Below are positions 36,601 to 44,022 of a stretch of 64,000 nt of DNA, in pieces. The notes under the pieces are model-generated. The model worked only from the letters and a program-made list of their open reading frames with translations, was not told the DNA's origin and ran no database searches. The stretch is from Proluteimonas flavola (lineage in GTDB: Bacteria; Pseudomonadota; Gammaproteobacteria; Xanthomonadales; Xanthomonadaceae): contig NZ_JAIWPU010000004.1 of the NCBI RefSeq assembly GCF_021191705.1, positions 58,587-122,586 of the forward strand, written 5' to 3'. Numbering within the stretch: position 1 is the first letter of the stretch; each line of letters opens with the position of its first letter. Both the position numbers and the translations under genes were made by a program.

Positions 36601-38916
36601 CTTCTTTCTGAGCTGCCTGCGCGGCAGCGAACAGGGCCGGTCGCGAACTCAGCGCCCTGCACTTTTTCTGAGCTGCCTGCGCGGCAGCGAACGACTTGGC
36701 ACCGAATCGCGGCGTCGAGCATGCATTTCTGAGCTGCCTGCGCGGCAGCGAACTCTGCGCAAGGATCGGGTCGCCGCTGGACACATTTCTGAGCTGCCTG
36801 CGCGGCAGCGAACGAAGCGGGCGCGGCAGGGGCGGCGGACAGGGCTTTCTGAGCTGCCTGCGCGGCAGCGAACGTTCCGCCCAGTAAGGCAGATCATGTC
36901 CGGGTTTTCTGAGCTGCCTGCGCGGCAGCGAACCGCCGGCGTTCGGCTTCGGTGTTTCCGGTTTCTTTCTGAGCTGCCTGCGCGGCAGCGAACGCTCAAC
37001 ATCAGCCGGTCGGCCGTGTCGGCATTTTCTGAGCTGCCTGCGCGGCAGCGAACACCGAAATGCTTCCAACCGTCGAACAGGCTCATTTCTGAGCTGCCTG
37101 CGCGGCAGCGAACGAGCGCGGCGCGGCGTTCGGCAGCAACCACCGTTTCTGAGCTGCCTGCGCGGCAGCGAACACATGATGGTTCCTCGGGTGATGCCGC
37201 TGGGCTTTCTGAGCTGCCTGCGCGGCAGCGAACCAGCGGCCGCATTGAGCGACGCCATGACGATATTTCTGAGCTGCCTGCGCGGCAGCGAACGAGGTCC
37301 TCGCGGCGAACTGGAACGTCGTCCATTTCTGAGCTGCCTGCGCGGCAGCGAACATCTCCGAGGCCGACTTCCTCGCCGCCAAGAATTTCTGAGCTGCCTG
37401 CGCGGCAGCGAACAGTTCATCGTGCATCGTCCGCGCCTGCGCACCTTTCTGAGCTGCCTGCGCGGCAGCGAACGATCCCCCACCGCCTCCACCGAAGTTG
37501 AGCGCTTTCTGAGCTGCCTGCGCGGCAGCGAACTCAGGTTCACCGGGTTGTTCCCGAAGGCTCCCTTTCTGAGCTGCCTGCGCGGCAGCGAACCGCCGGA
37601 TGCGGCAGCAGCCTCGGACGACGTTTTTCTGAGCTGCCTGCGCGGCAGCGAACAGGGTAACGCGGTGGTTTGGCCTTTCGCCGTTTTTCTGAGCTGCCTG
37701 CGCGGCAGCGAACGCAATCGCCTTGAACGCGAACTCGCTCGACACTTTCTGAGCTGCCTGCGCGGCAGCGAACGAGCCTGCCAGCAGCCAGGCCGTGCGC
37801 GCGGCTTTCTGAGCTGCCTGCGCGGCAGCGAACGATCCGTGCGACGAGAGCGTGCCCTCGGCCGATTTCTGAGCTGCCTGCGCGGCAGCGAACACCGATG
37901 CGACCGAGACAACCTGGCATTTTCGTTTCTGAGCTGCCTGCGCGGCAGCGAACACCAGGTTGTCGGGGCCGAACGGAAGGGCGGATTTCTGAGCTGCCTG
38001 CGCGGCAGCGAACGTGGTGTGGCGCGAGAACGTGCCCGCCGTGCATTTCTGAGCTGCCTGCGCGGCAGCGAACACGTACGACACGAAGTCCGGGATGCTG
38101 TCGGTTTTCTGAGCTGCCTGCGCGGCAGCGAACCAGTGCGGGGCCAGCCGCCTGCCACTGGTGCCTTTCTGAGCTGCCTGCGCGGCAGCGAACCAACCAA
38201 CCAGTGCGAACAGCCGCAGTGTCCCTTTCTGAGCTGCCTGCGCGGCAGCGAACTCCATATCCACGGCGACATCGCTGCGTACCGCTTTTCTGAGCTGCCT
38301 GCGCGGCAGCGAACCGGTGCTGGGCCCATACGTCGTCCACGGTCCATTTCTGAGCTGCCTGCGCGGCAGCGAACTGGCGAAGAACTGCGACGACAGGTTG
38401 CCGATATTTCTGAGCTGCCTGCGCGGCAGCGAACTCGCTGATTTTCAAGCTGCTCTCGCGCGGACTTTTCTGAGCTGCCTGCGCGGCAGCGAACCCGCCC
38501 GGCGTCGAGACGGCGGTGCTGCTGATTTTCTGAGCTGCCTGCGCGGCAGCGAACCGCATAATGTACATAGCGGCTGACCGTTCGTCTTTCTGAGCTGCCT
38601 GCGCGGCAGCGAACGTTTGGTGAGGCCCGAGGCATCCGAGCCGCCCTTTCTGAGCTGCCTGCGCGGCAGCGAACTATGTGCGGTGCCTTGGGCATGGCGT
38701 TCTCCTTTTTCTGAGCTGCCTGCGCGGCAGCGAACGCGTCAGGGGCGGCAACACTGGCTGGTGGTAATTTCTGAGCTGCCTGCGCGGCAGCGAACATCTA
38801 CGTGTTCATGGGCCTCGGTGATCGGCTTTTTCTGAGCTGCCTGCGCGGCAGCGAACGGCACGACGGCGCTGGCGAGCGACACGGTCAGTTTCTGAGCTGC
38901 CTGCGCGGCAGCGAAC
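33664..38916 (-). CRISPR. Type I-F CRISPR array, 88 repeats and 87 spacers
   Basis: 28-bp repeats recur every 60 bp. On the plus strand they begin TTTCTGAGC and end CAGCGAAC; the crRNA strand is the minus strand, where they begin GTTCGCTGCC and end GCTCAGAAA, with a CTGCC/GGCAG stem as in I-F repeats cut by Cas6f. Counting the periods gives 88 repeats; 82 spacers are 32 bp and five are 33 bp (34712, 36693, 38254, 38675 and 38796 onward). Repeat variants occur only near 33.8-34.05 kb (one G to A, one G to T), marking the old end. The leader end is at 38.9 kb beside cas6f. Two spacers (34652-34683 and 38375-38406) are near-identical. Confidence 0.98.
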
Positions 38917-39045
38917 TAGACGCTTTTGGCGCCAAGCGATTGGCAATACTAATGAAATTTCCAAACAAAGCCCGCCCCCCAAATTTTGGGAGCACTCGCA
39001 AGCGATTGATTTTCAAAGAACCATGAACGCCACTTCGAAAAAGGG
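38917..39045 (-). promoter_or_regulatory. CRISPR leader with two IHF-like sites
   Basis: This AT-richer gap of about 130 bp separates the newest repeat from the cas6f stop. On the minus strand AATCAATCGCTTG (38999-39011) is a full match to the IHF consensus WATCAANNNNTTR. A second copy of its core, CAATCGCTTG, lies at 38933-38942, 17 bp before the first repeat and 66 bp from the first site. A CCCAAATTTTGGG palindrome (38978-38990) lies between them. In I-F systems IHF bends the leader for Cas1-Cas2/3 integration. Confidence 0.7.
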
Positions 39046-39612
39046 TCAGAACCAGGGAACGGTGGCTGTCCCGCTCAATCCATAACTATTGAACTGCCTC
39101 GCGATGGCCTCCTCTACCGGTGGACCCAATGCGATGAACAGGCAGAACGGCTGCCCCGTACTGCGACTACGCAGATGCACGTAGGGCAGGTTCGGGCGTC
39201 GTTCCACAGTGCCGGGGATGGCGTCGGCTGCCTGCTGTTCGGTTTCTCCCTTGCGTCGCATGCGACGCCTGCGCAGGCGGTCGGCATTCGTCTTGAACTG
39301 GCGACGCTGTACCGTCCGGTGCAGTGTATCCGCGGGAGCTGGTGCGATTTCCGACAGGCGGGTATGGTCTCGCATCCCCTTGAGCCAGTCTGTCCGCAGG
39401 AAGTCCTGCAAGATTTCGCCGCCCCCATGCAAGCGCAACACATTGCCCAACGCGCGCGGATTGAGACTGTAGCCGGGGAAGCTGACGCCGATGTTGCCCA
39501 GCCGCTGCTGCACCAGAGCCAAGTGCAGGCGATCGTACAAGGCGCCGAGCAACTGCGCTGTACTGAATTCGGGATCGGGGACGACACGCAGGTCGACATA
39601 GTGGGTCGTCAT
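39046..39612 (-). CDS. cas6f: Cas6f (Csy4), crRNA endoribonuclease
   Basis: 188 residues, as in the family (187 in Pseudomonas). The general-base histidine sits at residue 30 in LYDRLHLALVQQ. The Arg-rich helix that reads the repeat hairpin is obvious (QFKTNADRLRRRRMRRKGET), and the C-terminus ends YGLSGTATVPWF. It cuts the array transcript at the base of each CTGCC/GGCAG hairpin and stays bound to the crRNA. It is last in the csy operon, five bases after cas7f, and its stop borders the leader. Confidence 0.95.
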   Translation of the reverse strand: MTTHYVDLRVVPDPEFSTAQLLGALYDRLHLALVQQRLGNIGVSFPGYSLNPRALGNVLRLHGGGEILQDFLRTDWLKGMRDHTRLSEIAPAPADTLHRTVQRRQFKTNADRLRRRRMRRKGETEQQAADAIPGTVERRPNLPYVHLRSRSTGQPFCLFIALGPPVEEAIARQFNSYGLSGTATVPWF

Positions 39613-39617
39613 GGCGA

Positions 39618-40682
39618 TCAGCCCGCATCGCCGAACACGCCGCCACGGATCAGGGTGGCGATGACGAAATGCTGCTGCTCCACCTCGGGCGCCTTGTCCT
39701 TGATGACCCAGCCATCGAGCAGGCTGTAGAAATCCAGCTTCGCCTTGGGCTGGCGATACGCCTTGCCTTGCGTGGTGACCGAGCCATAGGGCTCGATGGC
39801 GATCGGGCCGTTCTCGTCGGCTTCCGGGTACCAGGTGTCGATGGTGCGCAGGGCGTTGCCAATTTTTTGAGTGTGTATGCCCGCCACTGTTTCACCACCA
39901 AAAGCAACGGAGTACAGCGTCTTGCTTTTCTTAACTGCCTTTCCGTTGACAGTTCTTGTTTGACTTTGATCGAGGATCAGTTCCTGCGAGGGAAACACTT
40001 CCTGCCCCGCGCCCACGCGCACGAAGGCGGTGATCTGCAGCAATACATGCGAAGTGCCCGCCAACCCGGCTTCGATCAGCGACGCGAGCGCGGCAAGGTC
40101 GGCAGACTCCCCCTCCGGTGCGGACAGCGTGCGCAAGGAATGATCGTGTGCCTGGAAGGTCCACTGCGAGACCGGCTTGCCATCCTTCAAGTGCGCGACC
40201 TGCACTTCGACCTGCTCGGCGCCGATGCGGTTGCGCCACAGGAAGCGGCCGTTGGCCAGGTTGGCGGCATAGCGCCGCGCCAGTTCGCCGAAGCCGTGCT
40301 GCTGCGCGTAGCCGCCAACGGTGGCGATCAGCTTCTTGCGGTAGTCGGCATCGTTGCAGGCGGAAGGCTCACCCGTTCCGCCCAACACGCGCAGGGTGAA
40401 CTGCACCTTGAGTGTGTCGGCCTCCAGCGGCAAGGCCGCCACGTCCACGGCCTGAAGGTTGGGATTCTCGATGGCGGCATCGAGCTTGGCCGGGTCCTGG
40501 TCCTTGGTCTTGAGCCGGTTGGAAATGGTGCCGCGCACCGATTTCTCGCGGATCTTCACCGGTTGCCAGCCGGCCGAGGCGGCGCGAGCGTCCCAGTCGC
40601 CGGAGAAGAACAGCGCATCGGAAGGATCGAGCTTGCGCTCGAAGGCGAGGACGGAGGCGGTCTTGAGCGTTTCGTTTGCCAT
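39618..40682 (-). CDS. cas7f: Cas7f (Csy3), backbone of the I-F Cascade
   Basis: 354 residues. The N-terminus [23 protein letters not shown], then LFFSGDW, is the Csy3 start. [20 protein letters not shown] and [18 protein letters not shown] are further family blocks. Six copies coat the crRNA; their thumbs flip out every sixth spacer base. It lies between cas5f (26 bp upstream) and cas6f. Confidence 0.95.
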   Translation of the reverse strand: MANETLKTASVLAFERKLDPSDALFFSGDWDARAASAGWQPVKIREKSVRGTISNRLKTKDQDPAKLDAAIENPNLQAVDVAALPLEADTLKVQFTLRVLGGTGEPSACNDADYRKKLIATVGGYAQQHGFGELARRYAANLANGRFLWRNRIGAEQVEVQVAHLKDGKPVSQWTFQAHDHSLRTLSAPEGESADLAALASLIEAGLAGTSHVLLQITAFVRVGAGQEVFPSQELILDQSQTRTVNGKAVKKSKTLYSVAFGGETVAGIHTQKIGNALRTIDTWYPEADENGPIAIEPYGSVTTQGKAYRQPKAKLDFYSLLDGWVIKDKAPEVEQQHFVIATLIRGGVFGDAG

Positions 40683-40708
40683 GATGAGTTCCTTGTCTTG
40701 ATGGACGG

Positions 40709-41707
40709 TCAGTCGAAGTCGTAGAGCTGCTCGAACGGGTCGGCAGCGGGACGGTAGTGGTTGCGGCAGCGGTACAGACGGTCATCTGGCCGGCTATCGG
40801 CGTACCAAAGCAGTTGTTGCGGCGAAGCCAGGCGATGCGGGCTGATCCATTCGCCAATGGAGTACAGGCTTTCGACGAAGCGGAACGGGGTGGTCGCATC
40901 GCGCGCGTTGGCGACGCTGCCCGGTGGATGAAGCTCGCCGAGCGCGCCATAGCCCACCGGGATCGGCACGATCCAGCCCTGGCCCTTGCGATCGTTGAGC
41001 CATTCGCCCTTGCCGTCCTTTCCGTTCGGCTGGTAACGCCAGTTGATGCGCGACAGCGACAGCCAGGCGTCCAGACGGTTGGCCGCAGGTTCCGTCGTTT
41101 GCAGTTCAGCCAGGCGGGTGTCCAGCAGGTCGTCGCGCGACACCAGTGCAAAACCCGGCAGCAGGCGCATGCGGGCCTTGCGGAATTCCGCAGCGCAGTC
41201 GTCTTCGGTCCCGGTCAGTTCGACGCTCCAGGAGCGGTCGCGGAATCGCCCCGGCTGCTCGGGAGGCAGCACGCTTCCTCCAGCGATGCGCATGCCGGCC
41301 AGCAGCTCGGCCACGGTCGCGATGTCGCCGTCCCGGCTTTCCGGTTCGCGCTTCCAGCGTTCGCTGCTGACCGCGAACACCAGACTCAGCTGCAGGTGGA
41401 TGCGGCCTTCCTCGACGATGGCGGCGGTACCACCGTCCTTGCCCACCGGGTTGCGGGTCAGGCGGAAGGACTTCACGAAGCCGCCCTCGGTGACCTGTTC
41501 CTGATGGTCGTGGCAGACCGTGCCGACGGCCTTGAAGGCAAGGTCCAGCCCGGCGTGTTCGGTCTTGCGCTGGAGCGCCCACATCAGGCCCATGAAGGCG
41601 GTCATCGACGGGAAGCCGTGGGTCAGCGGGCTGGAGACCGCATTGGCGTTCTGGACCCGCAGGCGCGGCAGCACCAGCAGGTAGTCGAAACGGAGACTGC
41701 CGCTCAT
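40709..41707 (-). CDS. cas5f: Cas5f (Csy2)
   Basis: 332 residues from the ATG at 41707, which overlaps the cas8f stop (ATGA). The start [20 protein letters not shown] followed by [20 protein letters not shown] is typical of Csy2. It caps the 5' handle of the crRNA with Cas8f. Longer in-frame sequence upstream is the shadow of cas8f. Confidence 0.94.
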   Translation of the reverse strand: MSGSLRFDYLLVLPRLRVQNANAVSSPLTHGFPSMTAFMGLMWALQRKTEHAGLDLAFKAVGTVCHDHQEQVTEGGFVKSFRLTRNPVGKDGGTAAIVEEGRIHLQLSLVFAVSSERWKREPESRDGDIATVAELLAGMRIAGGSVLPPEQPGRFRDRSWSVELTGTEDDCAAEFRKARMRLLPGFALVSRDDLLDTRLAELQTTEPAANRLDAWLSLSRINWRYQPNGKDGKGEWLNDRKGQGWIVPIPVGYGALGELHPPGSVANARDATTPFRFVESLYSIGEWISPHRLASPQQLLWYADSRPDDRLYRCRNHYRPAADPFEQLYDFD

Positions 41708-43044
41708 GACTGGCCTCCGACCGGCGCGCGTCGCTGCATCGGTACCGGCCAGGCCGCATCGACGATGGCCTGCCTTGCCCAGTGCTTGTATTCCGCATCG
41801 CCAACAGCGGTCATCCCGGCTTCGCGCAACTGTGAGTTGACCCAGTTGACGAAGCGGCCGGCAACCTCGTCCAACCAGTCGCCACGGTCGTAGGCGGCCT
41901 TGAAGTCTTGGTCTTCCTGTTCGTGTGCTTCTCGCGGTGGGAGTTCGATGCGCTCGGGATCGAGCCAGAGCTGTTCGCACAGCGGCAGGTGGCAATCGGG
42001 ATCGCGGGTCCAGCCTGGCTCGAGGCGGGCGTGGATGCTGGCGGCGAACACCGGCAGTTGGGAACCCAGCGCCTGTTCGATGGCTTCGCGCCTGTCCCGC
42101 GTCTCCTTGTTCCTGTCCGGATCGGACTGCAGGAAATCGGCCAGCGTCCTCACCAGCGGGCGCACGCCTTCGAAGTAGGTGAACTTTTCCAGCACCGATT
42201 CCAGGTGGAGCAGGTTCTGTGGCGACTCGCCGGTCCACGTCGGCGGCAGCGAGGCCAGCAGGTAGTTCACGCCGCCACGTTCGCTGTTGAGCTGGGAGAT
42301 GTTTTGCGGCTTGGTCCCGCCCAGCTTGCGTGCGACCAGATTGCGGTAGTCGCGATAGGGGACTTCGTGCGTCTCCTTCACCCTGAACGCCTGCCGCGCC
42401 AGCTTGTTGGCCTCGCCGAACCGGGCATCCTGGATATCGGCATGCACTGCATGAGCCAGACTGCTGGAGAACAGCGGCTGCAGCAGGTGGTAGTCGGTAT
42501 CGTTCGATGGTCGATCGCTGACCAGCCAGTAGACCTGCTTGGCAGCTTCGTGCGAGCTGGGTGCCGGGTCGCTGCGTACCAGATTGCCGAATGCCTCCAT
42601 CCAGCCGGTGGCGATATCGGCATCCGGGTGCAGGACGCTGCGCAGGTCGGCATCGCCGGCCTGCATCCAGTCCAGCAGCCGGCGACCCTCCACCTCGATC
42701 TTGAGGAACTTGAACACGTCCAGCGCCGCGGCGTTGCCGACCACGTCCTCGGCATAGTCTTCGCCCAGCAGGTGGCTGCCGATTTCCACATGTGGCGGCA
42801 GGCTGCGGGGCGCGACGTGCAGGCTGCTGCCGCGCGCGTCGGGATGGGTGGCCTTGAGCACGTGGGTCACGGCCTGGATCTGGCCGACCCGGCGCGCCGC
42901 ATCGGCCAACCACGTCGCATAGTCGTACCTCGATGTCGTGCCGGCATCGTCCTCCTTGCCCTTCAGCTTGGCCTCACGCCGCGCTTCGATGAAGGCGGCG
43001 ATGGCATTGCGGAAGGCTCTTCCTCTTTCCGTCAGATCAGACAT
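41704..43044 (-). CDS. cas8f: Cas8f (Csy1), large subunit of the I-F Cascade
   Basis: 446 residues, near the usual 430-440. Csy1-type segments include AFRNAIAAFIEARREAKLKG, YDYATWLADAARRVGQIQAV and GGTKPQNISQLNSERGGVNY. Cas8f reads the CC PAM and holds the crRNA 5' end. It is first in the csy1-4 operon, so the operon promoter must lie in the 43045-43190 region. That region also contains a 21-bp palindrome and the CC-flanked match to the adjacent pseudo-spacer. Confidence 0.95.
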   Translation of the reverse strand: MSDLTERGRAFRNAIAAFIEARREAKLKGKEDDAGTTSRYDYATWLADAARRVGQIQAVTHVLKATHPDARGSSLHVAPRSLPPHVEIGSHLLGEDYAEDVVGNAAALDVFKFLKIEVEGRRLLDWMQAGDADLRSVLHPDADIATGWMEAFGNLVRSDPAPSSHEAAKQVYWLVSDRPSNDTDYHLLQPLFSSSLAHAVHADIQDARFGEANKLARQAFRVKETHEVPYRDYRNLVARKLGGTKPQNISQLNSERGGVNYLLASLPPTWTGESPQNLLHLESVLEKFTYFEGVRPLVRTLADFLQSDPDRNKETRDRREAIEQALGSQLPVFAASIHARLEPGWTRDPDCHLPLCEQLWLDPERIELPPREAHEQEDQDFKAAYDRGDWLDEVAGRFVNWVNSQLREAGMTAVGDAEYKHWARQAIVDAAWPVPMQRRAPVGGQS

Positions 43045-43089
43045 TCCTTGGATCCCCGTTCATTCAGCAAAAGCCGTGATAGCAGGTGG

Positions 43090-43110
43090 TCATCTCATCA
43101 AATGAGATGA
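43090..43110. promoter_or_regulatory. Palindrome in the cas8f leader
   Basis: TCATCTCAT-CAA-ATGAGATGA, a perfect nine-base inverted repeat 46 bp before the cas8f start. It could be an operator or an mRNA hairpin. It shares CTCATCA with the outer arm of the vapB operator 170 bp away. Confidence 0.5.
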
Positions 43111-43154
43111 GCAATCGGGCATTCCCGTCGCCCGTACAAGACAGCGCCAGGTCA

Positions 43155-43186
43155 ATATTATCCAATCTTGTGTTTGTGTTAAAAAT
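43155..43186. promoter_or_regulatory. Putative divergent promoter region for cas8f and the mini-CRISPR RNA, with Cascade target
   Basis: This is the only AT-rich stretch between cas8f and the mini-CRISPR. On the minus strand GATAAT (43157-43162) is a good -10, with TTTTTA 17 bp upstream as a weak -35, pointing at cas8f. On the plus strand TATTAT (43156-43161) could start an RNA just before the pseudo-repeat. CC at 43162-43163 followed by AATCTTGTGTTTGTGT (43164-43179) is the CC-flanked protospacer matching the pseudo-spacer. Cascade bound here would cover both start regions. Hexamer calls are by eye. Confidence 0.55.
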
Positions 43187-43189
43187 CCA

Positions 43190-43271
43190 ATCCACTGCCG
43201 GACAGGCAGCTCAGGAAAATCTCGTGTTCGTGTGATACCTCGATTCAACTGCCGCGCAGGCAGCGCTCATC
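43190..43271 (+). ncRNA. Degenerate two-repeat mini-CRISPR (CreR/CreA-like regulatory RNA candidate)
   Basis: Two repeat-like units lie on the plus strand. Unit 1 (43190-43217) matches the array repeat at 22 of 28 positions, with the CTGCC/GGCAG stem intact and a CTCAGGAA handle. Unit 2 (43244-43271) keeps the stem and loop exactly (CTGCCGCGCAGGCAGC) but has lost its 3' end. The pseudo-spacer between them is about 26 bp, shorter than the 32 of the array. Its first 16 bases, AATCTCGTGTTCGTGT, match the CC-flanked site at 43164-43179 except at positions 6 and 12. Cas6f should still cut both stems and yield a short crRNA. Transcription is not shown. Confidence 0.75.
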
Positions 43272-43306
43272 AGTCAATGACTACAATGCAGTCATTGACT
43301 GATGAG
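43266..43306. promoter_or_regulatory. Operator of the toxin-antitoxin operon (17-bp inverted repeat)
   Basis: CTCATCAGTCAATGACT and AGTCATTGACTGATGAG are perfect inverted arms around ACAATGC, ending ten bases before the antitoxin start. A TACAAT hexamer (43282-43287) in the middle is a likely -10. This is what is expected for autorepression by a ribbon-helix-helix antitoxin. The TGAGG at its right end is the ribosome site. Confidence 0.75.
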
Positions 43307-43315
43307 GTTCCGGAC

Positions 43316-43585
43316 ATGGCGACCATGACGATTCGCAACATCGATGACGACGTGAAGGCGCGCCTTCGGGTACGGGCGGCGCAGCATGGGCGCTCGATGG
43401 AGGAGGAAGCCCGCAGCATCCTGCGAACGGCGCTTGCCACGGACCCCAGGCCGGGAACCGGAGCCACCCTGGTCGCCGATATCCGGGCGCTGGTGGAACC
43501 GTTCGGCGGTGTCGAACTGGAACTGCCGCCGCGCACGCCCATGCCTGCCCCTCCCGATTTCAGCGAGGGCAGGTCTGGCGAATGA
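43316..43585 (+). CDS. FitA/VapB-type ribbon-helix-helix antitoxin
   Basis: 89 residues from ATG 43316, chosen because TGAGG lies eight bases upstream and the protein then begins MATMTIRNIDDDVKARLRVR, the FitA-like ribbon-helix-helix start. AAQHGRSMEEEARSILRTAL completes the DNA-binding fold. The Pro/acidic C-terminus (PPRTPMPAPPDFSEG) is the usual toxin-wrapping tail. Its stop overlaps the toxin start. The palindrome just upstream is its probable operator. A longer GTG start at 43232 would run through the mini-CRISPR and is rejected. Confidence 0.88.
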   Translation: MATMTIRNIDDDVKARLRVRAAQHGRSMEEEARSILRTALATDPRPGTGATLVADIRALVEPFGGVELELPPRTPMPAPPDFSEGRSGE

Positions 43586-44001
43586 TCCTCCTCGACACCA
43601 ATGTCATCTCCGAACTATTCAATCCGGTGCCCAGCGCGAAGGTGGTGGATTGGCTGCAGCGACAGGCCGATGGCGAGGTGTTCACGACCGCCATCACGCG
43701 TGGCGAACTGCTGTTCGGTGTCCATATCCTCCGGCAAGGCCGGCGGCGGGATACCTTGCTTGCCGGCCTGTCGCGGATATTCCAGGTGCGTTTCCCGGAA
43801 CGCGTGCTGCCCTATGACGAGGCCGCCGCCGATGCGCATGCGGAAATCGCCGCCCAGCGCCGTGCGAGAGGACGGACGAGCAGCCAATCCGACCTGATGA
43901 TCGCCGGCATCGCCCGCTCCCGTGGCGCGGAACTGGCGACACGCAATGTCAGGGATTTCGAGGATTGCGGGATCAGCGTGATCGATCCATGGAATATCTG
44001 A
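43582..44001 (+). CDS. FitB/VapC-type PIN-domain toxin
   Basis: 139 residues. The PIN acidic residues are in place: D5 (ILLDTNVISELF), E42 (TRGELLFGV), D104 (SQSDLMIAGIA) and D125 (NVRDFED). It should be an RNA-cleaving toxin held in check by the overlapping antitoxin gene. The pair sits between cas8f (divergent) and cas2/3 (convergent, 21 bp from its stop), splitting the normally continuous I-F cas operon. Confidence 0.92.
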   Translation: MILLDTNVISELFNPVPSAKVVDWLQRQADGEVFTTAITRGELLFGVHILRQGRRRDTLLAGLSRIFQVRFPERVLPYDEAAADAHAEIAAQRRARGRTSSQSDLMIAGIARSRGAELATRNVRDFEDCGISVIDPWNI

Positions 44002-44022
44002 TCCCCTTTCGCATGCAAGCTC

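Noticed and set aside
33610..39026. Long open frames on all strands with repeated SELPARQRT, FLSCLRGSE, AAAQAAQK or VRCRAGSSE units
   Set aside because: They are translations of the CRISPR repeats every 60 bp (a multiple of three), with spacers as the variable parts; none is a protein-coding gene.
43187..43193. Second CC-AATC match to the pseudo-spacer seed at the edge of pseudo-repeat 1
   Set aside because: Only four bases match after the CC; too short to propose as a Cascade target.
43232..43315. Longer antitoxin starting at a GTG at 43232
   Set aside because: It would translate the mini-CRISPR and the operator; the ATG at 43316 has a good ribosome site and begins the ribbon-helix-helix fold.
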